Shown piece by piece: positions 1 through 5,716 of a stretch of 7,224 nucleotides of DNA. The DNA lies in contig JAKMGR010000040.1 in NCBI GenBank assembly GCA_022424805.1, positions 1 through 7,224 of the forward strand. The letters run 5' to 3'. This stretch comes from Verrucomicrobiales bacterium. Its GTDB lineage: Bacteria > Verrucomicrobiota > Verrucomicrobiia > Verrucomicrobiales > DEV007. Positions within the stretch are counted from its first letter, which is position 1; the number at the start of each line of letters is the position of its first letter. A program made the translations under genes and the position numbers. The notes under the pieces are model-generated. The model saw only the letters and a program-made list of their open reading frames with translations, ran no database searches and was not told the origin of the DNA.

Positions 1-1122
1 GGGGGGCGTCAACTGCAGTAACTCGACGAGGGTCGGGTAAAGATCCTGGAGGGAGACTGCCTTGTCGCAGGTGATGCCTTCAGCGACTCCGGGACCGGCG
101 ATGATCAGGTTGCAGCGGGCCGAATCATACCAGGGCTTCATTTTCGACCAGGCCTCTTTCTCGCCGAGGTTGTAACCATGATCACTCCACAAAACGATGT
201 ATCCGCTGTTGGAATGGGCACTGGCATCCCAGGCGTCGAGAAGCCGTCCCACTTGTTCGTCCGCAAAAGTGACACACGCCAGATAAGCTCGCACGAACTG
301 CTTGTCGTAGCCCTTTTCTTCCAGCATCTGGTGATAGCTTTTTCCGAACTTTGCTTCCAGATGAGCGAGTAGATGAAAACGCTCCGGAAGATCATCCAAA
401 TCGTCGGTGCGATGTTTCGGCAACTGCACCTCGTCCAGCGGATAGAGATCGAAATATTCCTGCGGAACCACCCAGGGAACATGTGGTCGATAAATTCCCA
501 ACGAGAGGAATAGCGGATCGTCAATCGTCGAGAGTTTTTCGATTCCCTGACTGACTGCGATGAAATCGGGCATCTCCCCGGTCGGCACAGACGAAACTCC
601 CCAAACACCGGACGCGTTCAATTTGATGCCGCTTCCCTTGATTGCCGGAATTTCCTTACTCCTGCCGATGTAATCATCGAACTCATTGCGATCCCCTTTG
701 TGAAAGTTTTTCCCGATACCTATGCTCTTCCAACCGTTAGTGGAAAGATGCTTGGGTAGAGTGACAGCGTCGTCCGCGTAGAAGCGCCAGGGGAGGATTC
801 CGTTGTCGTTGACGATGTTGCCGGAACGGGCCGGATGAATCCCGGTAAAGATGGCACTGCGCGACGGGAAACAAGTGGGCGAAGAGCAGATTGCATTGGA
901 AAAGGTCACGCCACGTTCGGCAAGTCGTTTGAGATTCGGAGTGATCGCCTGCGGATGTCCTTCAAGGACTTCATTCCAATCATTCCAGTCGTCGATATTC
1001 AAGAACAGCACACTCGGGCGATCGGCATCGGCCGCTTGCGATAGCGATACATTCGCGACGGCCGCAAAAACGATTGGCCAGTGAGTCAGGAATGACGGCA
1101 AAGGAATGTTTCTCATTTTCAT
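1..1122 (-). CDS. Sulfatase, iduronate-2-sulfatase-like, exported (3' end beyond window)
   Basis: The frame is open from an ATG at 1122 to the window edge, giving 374 codons with no stop. The family is usually about 450-520 residues, so the C-terminus lies outside. A signal peptide covers residues 1-30 (hydrophobic stretch, then SQA before ADADRPS). The formylglycine motif C-F-P-S-R is at 84-88, with Cys84 to be converted to formylglycine by a maturation enzyme. Metal-site and active-site residues follow the iduronate-2-sulfatase pattern: D44-D45, GKNFH (K138, H141), YRPHVPW (H214), SDHG (D314, H315) and the lysine of WSK (K327). The role is hydrolysis of sulfate esters on a polysaccharide in the periplasm or outside; the exact glycan cannot be read. 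ATG 1122 is chosen over ATG 1116 because AGAGGA lies about 7 bases upstream. The gene follows the FecR gene by 16 bases and is probably the output of that operon. Family assignment is strong; substrate is open. Confidence 0.93.
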   Translation of the reverse strand, partial: MKMRNIPLPSFLTHWPIVFAAVANVSLSQAADADRPSVLFLNIDDWNDWNEVLEGHPQAITPNLKRLAERGVTFSNAICSSPTCFPSRSAIFTGIHPARSGNIVNDNGILPWRFYADDAVTLPKHLSTNGWKSIGIGKNFHKGDRNEFDDYIGRSKEIPAIKGSGIKLNASGVWGVSSVPTGEMPDFIAVSQGIEKLSTIDDPLFLSLGIYRPHVPWVVPQEYFDLYPLDEVQLPKHRTDDLDDLPERFHLLAHLEAKFGKSYHQMLEEKGYDKQFVRAYLACVTFADEQVGRLLDAWDASAHSNSGYIVLWSDHGYNLGEKEAWSKMKPWYDSARCNLIIAGPGVAEGITCDKAVSLQDLYPTLVELLQLTPP

Positions 1123-1138
1123 TTCGATTCCTCTGCCC

Positions 1139-2509
1139 TCATTTATCACTTAACCGAATCGCCAGAGTCGGCGCCGGCAAAAAGGGATGTCGTCGGCTGG
1201 CGAATCCATGGACCAAATCTCCGCCTTCGGTGGCTTGGGTATCGCGAACGACCTTGAGGGAAATTTCTGAGCCGGAGTGCTGACGTAGAAATTGCGCGAG
1301 CGCCTCCGAGCGAATTTGAAATCGTCCCTTCTGAACGCCCTGCGGCACAGTGAACGAACCGAGATGGATGGCATTCGGTTTCCCGGGAAATTCGCCATAG
1401 AGTATCGATTCATCCCACTCCGGCACGTTGCCAACTAACCCAAACACACTGAACTCCGCATCCGGTAAATGAGACGCCAGACCCCAACCGGTGGGAGCGA
1501 AATGCAGCAACAACTCAGCGTCCTCAATTTTGGTCGAACCGAGGTTCGCAAGATCAAAACCCAGATAGGAAACCCGGTCTGTGTTCTCGTTTACATGCGT
1601 ATTCTTCAAATAGAGCAAAATCTCTGACTCATGTGACCGCACCCTTCCGGTGTAGGCATCTTTCACCGTTGGGATCAAAATCCAGCCGGGACCATAGTCG
1701 AGTGGCATAATCGGAACCGTGCGCGGCTCCTGGTCGACCCCTTCCGTGGCAACGCCGAGGTGTTGCCCGGCAACCGTATTTCTCTGCCCCGTTTTCAACT
1801 CCACGACTTTCTCGGAGGCCGCATATTCAACCTGCACGAGGCCCTCCATCACCTGGGTGTGGGTTTCGCCCGTGCTTTCGTGGACGCTGACTGCGAAACG
1901 AGTTCCGTGATCCACGACATCGGCAGACGGCGTCTTGATCCGGAACCCATGAGCCGAATCGGGAATATCAGAAACCATCGTACCTTTGCTCAGTTCACAA
2001 TTCATGGCATCGACCAAGGTCAAGTTCGCGGGGGCTTCCAGTATCACTTCCGCGCCAGAATCGAAACGCAAGGTCGCCAATCCCTCGACCAAACGCAGTG
2101 TCCCCGGTCCCAATCGGCTCCCATCCGCGGTTGATAATTCGCCGCTCTCCCACAATGCGGACCGGGTTTCTTCCAAGGTCGCAAAGGTTTGACCGGAAGT
2201 CGGGCGCAGCAAGAAAACGATCCCTAATACGACGACAATCATCGCGGCAACTGCCATCCACGAGTGAGAGCGGGACCGCGCCACGACCGGGCGCCTTGGT
2301 GAGGGGTATGGCTTTGTCTGCGTCCTCGTCTCAGTCCCGCGACGCCGCATGGTCCGGCGCAGATTGGAGTGAAGCAAAGCGCGATCCGCAAGCCAGTCGA
2401 TCGCCTCGGGATCGGACTCCAGACTCGCCTGAATCTTTACGCGATCCTCATCAGAGAGATCACCGTCCAACAGACGATCCAGCTCCCGGCGCCTTTCCTC
2501 GCTCAGCAT
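1139..2509 (-). CDS. FecR-like transmembrane anti-sigma regulator with C-terminal DNRLRE/CBM96-like domain
   Basis: 456 residues. The N-terminal helical part (about 1-55, with LDRLLDGDLSDED) is the kind of cytoplasmic segment that binds ECF sigma factors. A basic linker leads to one membrane helix at about 84-101. The FecR domain spans about 129-240, with EVILEAPA, a GFRIKTPSADVVDHGTRFAV segment and MEGLVQVE. Residues about 280-454 form a separate beta-rich domain with VKDAY, YLGFDL, paired IEDAELLLHF strands and a closing FASR...APTL pattern, as in DNRLRE/CBM96-type modules seen in secreted glycan-active proteins. This part should face the periplasm. The ATG at 2509 has AAGGAGG four bases upstream and overlaps the sigma stop as ATGCTGA, so it is preferred to a GTG at 2542. 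By family knowledge it controls the adjacent sigma factor. That the C-terminal domain senses a polysaccharide is inference. Confidence 0.85.
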   Translation of the reverse strand: MLSEERRRELDRLLDGDLSDEDRVKIQASLESDPEAIDWLADRALLHSNLRRTMRRRGTETRTQTKPYPSPRRPVVARSRSHSWMAVAAMIVVVLGIVFLLRPTSGQTFATLEETRSALWESGELSTADGSRLGPGTLRLVEGLATLRFDSGAEVILEAPANLTLVDAMNCELSKGTMVSDIPDSAHGFRIKTPSADVVDHGTRFAVSVHESTGETHTQVMEGLVQVEYAASEKVVELKTGQRNTVAGQHLGVATEGVDQEPRTVPIMPLDYGPGWILIPTVKDAYTGRVRSHESEILLYLKNTHVNENTDRVSYLGFDLANLGSTKIEDAELLLHFAPTGWGLASHLPDAEFSVFGLVGNVPEWDESILYGEFPGKPNAIHLGSFTVPQGVQKGRFQIRSEALAQFLRQHSGSEISLKVVRDTQATEGGDLVHGFASRRHPFLPAPTLAIRLSDK

Positions 2510-3039
2510 TGGGCCTCCTTTCTCAATTCCGTTTGAATGCACTCCGCGAGCAGGTTGCGAACGCGATGCAACGTGACTCGAACCGATCCGGCGGTCGAGT
2601 GCAGGGTCTCCGCCATCGCCTCAGCGGAAGCGCCGTCCTCGTAGCGCAATTCCAGGAGCCGTCGGGATTTGTCCGGGAGTTTCTCAACACAGGTTTCCAA
2701 GGCAACCGCTCGCGCCGATTGCTCCGAGTGTCGGGCAATGAGCGAATCGGCGAATTGATTCATCAATTGCTCGGAAAACACCAGCTTCTCCCGCCCCGAA
2801 ACGCGATAGTGATCGATCACCCGCGACTTCGCCAACCAGAGCGCCCAAGCCTCGAACGAGCGCTCGGGGTCGTATTCGTCAAAGCGCCGCGCGACCGTCA
2901 GGGCGACTTTCTGCACCACATCCTCGGCGTCGGCAAACGAGCTGACCGAGGCAAACACAAATGCGCGCACTGCCGGCTCCCCCTCAACCCAGAGATGGGC
3001 AAGGCGTTGGCGTGCTTCGAGTTCGGAGGCGTCAGTCAT
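2503..3039 (-). CDS. ECF-type sigma-70 factor, Rhodopirellula/Verrucomicrobium family
   Basis: 178 residues, normal for an ECF sigma factor. Region 2 spans about 20-85, with SFADAEDVVQ (35-43) and the FDEYDPERSFEAWALWLAKSR stretch, ending in VIDHYR, which contacts the -10 element and core polymerase. Region 4 spans about 112-170, with LPDKSRRLLELRY followed by a helix-turn-helix around AMAETLHSTAGSVRVTLHRVR for -35 recognition. The pattern matches the sigma family defined in Rhodopirellula and Verrucomicrobium. ATG 3039 was chosen because it gives the usual family length; a TTG at 3132 would add 31 residues with no family character. No clear Shine-Dalgarno stands before 3039, so the start is less certain than the gene. 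The stop overlaps the FecR start, pointing to translational coupling with its presumed anti-sigma partner. Probable targets are its own operon and possibly the divergent esterase gene, which is inference. Confidence 0.92.
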   Translation of the reverse strand: MTDASELEARQRLAHLWVEGEPAVRAFVFASVSSFADAEDVVQKVALTVARRFDEYDPERSFEAWALWLAKSRVIDHYRVSGREKLVFSEQLMNQFADSLIARHSEQSARAVALETCVEKLPDKSRRLLELRYEDGASAEAMAETLHSTAGSVRVTLHRVRNLLAECIQTELRKEAQC

Positions 3040-3217
3040 CCAATTGTATGCCGATACTCTACGCGAAACGTTAACAGAAAAGTTGGAAAACTTTCCGGGT
3101 CCATGTTCCCAATCGAACCCTGATTGTTCCAATACGGAACATGGGGCGGCCAGACAGATAACGCTGTTGGTTCATAGCGCAAGTCGGGTGGAGTTGTCAT
3201 AGATCTCGCGAATTGAG
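3040..3217. promoter_or_regulatory. Divergent control region with inverted repeats
   Basis: This 178-base gap separates the minus-strand sigma operon from the plus-strand esterase, so both promoters should lie here. A perfect 9-base inverted repeat has arms CCATGTTCC (3101-3109) and GGAACATGG (3136-3144). Nested in it, TGTTCC (3125-3130) and GGAACA (3136-3141) flank AATAC. A third palindrome is AAAGTT-GGAA-AACTTT (3079-3094). GGAAC is a common core of ECF -35 elements and occurs here on both strands, but I could not pair it with a convincing -10. A TACAAT hexamer (minus strand, 3048-3043) sits too close to the sigma ATG for a normal leader. The repeats are read directly; operator or promoter roles are inference. 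Confidence 0.5.
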
Positions 3218-5050
3218 ATGCGGTATAGATCGCGCATGAAAGTTTCATTGCTGGTGTTCTCTTTTCTCTTGGTGCTGTTTGCCACTATCACTGTGCCAGC
3301 CCAGTCTGAAACTCCGACCTTGAAAGATCTCAATGGATTCTTTCCACTGAAGGTCCCTGACAGCCTCGATGCCTGGGAGGAACGTGCGGCCCTGTTACGT
3401 CGTCGCGTTCTCCTGGCAAATGGCCTCTTCCCGCTGCCGGAACGAACGCCGCTCAATGCTGTCGTCCACGGCAAGATTAAACGTCCTGGGTTTACTGTCG
3501 AGAAAGTCTACTTTGAGAGCGTGCCGGGATTTCATGTCACCGGACTGCTGTTCCGACCGGCTGGCGAAAATGCTCGGCCCGGCGCCCGATATCCTGCCGT
3601 GTTATCTCCTCATGGTCACGGAGGTCGGCTCATGGATCTGGGTGAAGAAGGCGTGCTCAAGAAGATCGAAACCGGCAGCGAAAAATTTGTCGACTCCGGT
3701 CGATTCCCGAAAGTCGCCCGCTGCGTTACACTGGCTCGCCTCGGTTGCGTTACCTTGCTTTACGATATGATCGGGTACGCCGACAATCAGCAACTGTCGC
3801 GTGAGTTGGGCCACGGCTTCAAAAATCAGCGTCCTGAATTCGAAGGAAAAGAAAGTTGGGGGCTCTACAGTGCCCAGGCAGAGATGCGCTTGCAGTCAAT
3901 CTTTGGCATTCAGACCTGGAACTCGGTGCGCGCCCTGGATTTTCTCGACAGCCTGCCCGACGTCGACCCGAAGCGGATCGCCGTCACCGGAGGAAGTGGC
4001 GGTGGTACGCAGACAATCATGATCTGTGCCATCGACGATCGGCCAGTGGTCGCTTTTCCCAACGGCATGGTGTCGAGCTCGATGCAGGGCGGATGCACCT
4101 GCGAAAATGCCAGCCTGTTGCGCATCGGAACAGGCAATGTCGAACTCGCGGCACTCTATGCGCCCCGGCCCCAGGGGATGACTGCGGCAAACGATTGGAC
4201 CAAGGAAATGCTGATTGAGGGCAAGGGGTTTCCCGAACTGAAGGCGGTCTACGGTCTCTACGGCAAGCCTGAGAATGTAATTTGTGGCGACCTGCTCCGC
4301 TTCCCTCACAACTACAACTACGTGACCCGCAGGATCATGTATGAGTGGTTCAATAAGCACCTCGGACTGGGACACGAAACTCCCATTGTCGAGGAGGACT
4401 TCGCCCACCTCACTGCTGAGGAGCACGCCGTCTACGACAAAGGCGATCATCCCCGTCCTGAAGGGGGCGACGCTTTTGAGCGCGAATTGACGCGATGGCT
4501 GGCCGACGAATCCGATAGGCAGCTTGGCTCCCTTTCAGCAGGTGAGCGCAACGAACTCGTTCGACAGGCCTGGCAAACGATTGTCGGAATCGACGACCCG
4601 ATTGCTCCGGCGGGGGAAGCAAACTGGATCAAAACCACAAGGAGCGGCGGTGAGACCACAATCACCCTCAGCGCGCCGCCAGTTATGGAAGAAACTCCCG
4701 TCGTCAACAACAAGCGTGAGTTTGCCGGGTACACTCACGGCTACAATCACTCCGTTTTCGCGCAGCGCTCGCGTGAGGTTCTCGCTCACTTGAGAGCGGC
4801 CCAGGCGGAGGGAGATTTCGTTGACCTTGTCGCCGGTCCGGGTGCAGAACCGATTGCCCTCGCCGCCTGTGCTGCCAGCGAAGCAGGTTCAGTAAAGTCC
4901 ATTCGGATGGCAAGGGATGATTTTCGTTTCGCTACCATCACCAGTTACCGTGACCAGAATTTCGTTCCGGGGGCGGTGAAGTATGGCGACCTGCCGGGAT
5001 TGGTTGCTGCGGTGAAAGCGGGTGGTGCAAATATAACCGTTGAGGAGTGA
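3218..5050 (+). CDS. Secreted alpha/beta hydrolase, acetylxylan-esterase-like
   Basis: 610 residues. A signal peptide covers about 1-30 (basic MRYRSRMK, hydrophobic core, VPAQS). The first hydrolase domain runs from about 90 to 385. SPHGHGG (130-136) probably forms the oxyanion region. GGSGGG places the nucleophile at Ser260. APRP with Asp326 in NDW is the likely acid, and FPHNYN gives His364. The order matches large planctomycetal/verrucomicrobial esterases annotated as acetylxylan esterase. A linker with HPRPEGG and LTRWLADESDRQL follows. Residues about 505-595 form a second, degenerate hydrolase-like half without an obvious triad (GYNHS, LVAGPGAEP, AVKYGDLPGL). The expected reaction is removal of acetyl or similar ester groups from a polysaccharide outside the cytoplasm. 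The start may be ATG 3218 or ATG 3236 (MKVSLL...); neither has a strong ribosome site and both keep the signal peptide. The gene is divergent from the sigma/FecR/sulfatase operon. The C-terminus seems to stop early after YGDLPGL. True substrate is unproven. Confidence 0.88.
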   Translation: MRYRSRMKVSLLVFSFLLVLFATITVPAQSETPTLKDLNGFFPLKVPDSLDAWEERAALLRRRVLLANGLFPLPERTPLNAVVHGKIKRPGFTVEKVYFESVPGFHVTGLLFRPAGENARPGARYPAVLSPHGHGGRLMDLGEEGVLKKIETGSEKFVDSGRFPKVARCVTLARLGCVTLLYDMIGYADNQQLSRELGHGFKNQRPEFEGKESWGLYSAQAEMRLQSIFGIQTWNSVRALDFLDSLPDVDPKRIAVTGGSGGGTQTIMICAIDDRPVVAFPNGMVSSSMQGGCTCENASLLRIGTGNVELAALYAPRPQGMTAANDWTKEMLIEGKGFPELKAVYGLYGKPENVICGDLLRFPHNYNYVTRRIMYEWFNKHLGLGHETPIVEEDFAHLTAEEHAVYDKGDHPRPEGGDAFERELTRWLADESDRQLGSLSAGERNELVRQAWQTIVGIDDPIAPAGEANWIKTTRSGGETTITLSAPPVMEETPVVNNKREFAGYTHGYNHSVFAQRSREVLAHLRAAQAEGDFVDLVAGPGAEPIALAACAASEAGSVKSIRMARDDFRFATITSYRDQNFVPGAVKYGDLPGLVAAVKAGGANITVEE

Positions 5051-5133
5051 AATCTCAATATTCAGGCACACGGGCAGGGTAAATGCTCAGCAGTGTTGAT
5101 GTCCCCATTCGGTCTACCTGACGGACCGCTGGT

Positions 5134-5170
5134 AGAGTTCCATCTATTCTTCGGGAGTGAACTCTTCTTT
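5134..5170 (+). terminator. Possible weak terminator downstream of the esterase gene
   Basis: AGAGTTC (5134-5140) pairs perfectly with GAACTCT (5159-5165) across an 18-base loop, and TCTTT follows. It lies about 85 bases after the esterase stop. A neighbouring stem, TCTACC (5113-5118) with GGTAGA (5131-5136), shares its last three bases with the first arm, so the two cannot form fully together. The stem is short and the loop long, so this is only a candidate. Confidence 0.22.
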
Positions 5171-5254
5171 GGCAGGTGACATCGAGGTTTCACCATCGTC
5201 GGAGACGGGTCCATCGGTTTTACCTTCTGTATCGGATTCTTTCAGGCTGCTCAT
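5144..5254 (-). other. Unassigned 36-codon ORF, possible gene remnant
   Basis: ATG at 5254 opens an acidic, hydrophilic 36-residue frame (begins MSSLKESDTEGK, ends EEFTPEE) closed by TAG at 5146-5144. Beyond the stop the same frame continues as MELYQRSVR, then TAG, then TEWGHQHC, then TGA, which reads like a protein tail broken by amber codons. GAGGAG lies about 25 bases before the ATG, too far for normal initiation. No family is recognised. It may be the end of a decayed gene or chance. Confidence 0.25.
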
Positions 5255-5302
5255 GGCTTCGGCGGATAATGAGCTTTTTCTCCTCTAAACGTTATGAGAG
5301 AA

Positions 5303-5326
5303 CGATCGCGTAGGGATGCGTGATCG
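5303..5326 (-). terminator. Hairpin just after the 5329 stop, possible terminator
   Basis: CGATCGCG (5303-5310) and CGTGATCG (5319-5326) form an 8-base stem with one imperfect pair around an 8-base loop. On the minus strand it begins three bases after the TAA that closes the open frame at 5329 and is followed by TTCTCTC, a weak pyrimidine tail. Its position suggests the former 3' end of a minus-strand gene. Pairing is seen directly; function is inference. Confidence 0.3.
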
Positions 5327-5328
5327 GC

Positions 5329-5523
5329 TTAGTCGACCTTCTCAGGATAGTCTTTGTGCCGGTCGCTGACAAGAAGTGATGGAGCCTCGTAAGGACAAGC
5401 CGGATCGCACAGGATCTCCCGACGGGTGATTACAAATGAGCTCTGGTTTCTCAGAGAGGGCGAAGGCAACTATTCGTCCTCCAACCGCTTCACTGAAGGC
5501 AGACTGTCAGCCGTTTTAGCATG
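5329..5523 (-). pseudogene. Broken open stretch of unknown family, one in-frame amber stop
   Basis: The frame gives 17 sense codons (HAKTADSLPSVKRLEDE), then TAG at 5472-5470, then 46 more codons to TAA at 5331-5329. The second part includes SFVITRREILCDPACPYEAP and SLLVSDRHKDYPEKVD, whose composition is protein-like, and a hairpin follows the final stop. It is in the same frame as the sulfatase remnant upstream, separated only by TAA and two codons. A CAG-to-TAG change would explain the interruption. I do not recognise the family. It may be a decayed gene end or simply a chance open stretch. Confidence 0.3.
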
Positions 5524-5529
5524 AGTTCG

Positions 5530-5690
5530 TTACAGTTCTGTTAGAGCTTCTTTCCGCATTTGAATGACCTTTGACTTGAGGTCAGCTTGCAAGGGGAGAT
5601 TGTTGAGTTCTTTGGGATCCGAATCCAAATCATACGGTTCCTCGATCTCTCCGCCCGGGTGGGGTGAGTTGCGTGAGCCGTAGAAGCAAC
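5530..5690 (-). pseudogene. 3' remnant of a second sulfatase gene
   Basis: The last ~50 codons before TAA (5532-5530) encode the characteristic sulfatase C-terminal signature: EIEEPYDLDSDPKELNNLP, then a lysine-rich helix LKSKVIQMRKEALTEL. Intact sulfatases carry this block after some 400 or more residues that include the formylglycine motif, none of which is present. The frame stays open to an ATG at 5748, but the residues before about FYGSRNSP look unrelated to the family, and that ATG lies inside the preceding gene. The remnant directly follows the EF-hand gene on the same strand, so an original gene pair followed by deletion of most of the sulfatase is likely. A functional short protein is improbable. 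Confidence 0.72.
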
Positions 5691-5716
5691 AGTTGAGGCA
5701 ACGCGCCAATGGAGCG

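Larger units (their letters stand above)
5051..5529. other. Decayed intergenic segment, no intact gene recognised
   Basis: About 480 bases follow the esterase stop without any ORF of convincing length on either strand. On the minus strand there are two short open stretches that read like protein but are broken by stops (5329-5523 and 5144-5254), plus hairpins at 5113-5165 and 5303-5326. No tRNA, CRISPR repeat, transposase motif or terminal inverted repeat could be recognised. Together with the sulfatase remnant next to it, the segment looks like gene decay after a deletion. Confidence 0.6.

Noticed and set aside
138..608. Minus-strand open frame of 156 codons
   Set aside because: It is an alternative frame inside the sulfatase gene, with Arg/Trp/Ser-rich composition and no motif.
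2507..2542. Earlier GTG start for the FecR protein at 2542
   Set aside because: It lies deep in the sigma coding end and lacks a ribosome site, whereas ATG 2509 has AAGGAGG and a typical overlap.
3043..3048. TACAAT as -10 element of the sigma operon
   Set aside because: Only three bases separate it from the ATG, and no good -35 hexamer stands at 16-18 bases, so a start there would fall inside the coding region.
2098..3123. Long plus-strand open frame of 341 codons
   Set aside because: It lies antisense to the sigma and FecR genes, is rich in Arg, Ser and Pro, and shows no family motif; the minus-strand genes have clear domains and ribosome sites.
3040..3132. Earlier TTG start for the sigma factor at 3132
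   Set aside because: It would add 31 residues with no ECF character and would overlap the inverted repeats of the control region.
3194..3229. TTGTCA and TATAGA as a housekeeping promoter for the esterase
   Set aside because: The spacer is 24 bases, too long, and the -10 would lie after the first possible start codon.
3896..4450. Minus-strand open frame of 184 codons
   Set aside because: It is antisense to the hydrolase core that carries the GGSGGG and FPHNYN motifs; no domain of its own.
5051..5716. Insertion sequence or CRISPR array in the decayed segment
   Set aside because: No transposase motif, terminal inverted repeats, target duplication or regularly spaced repeats could be seen.
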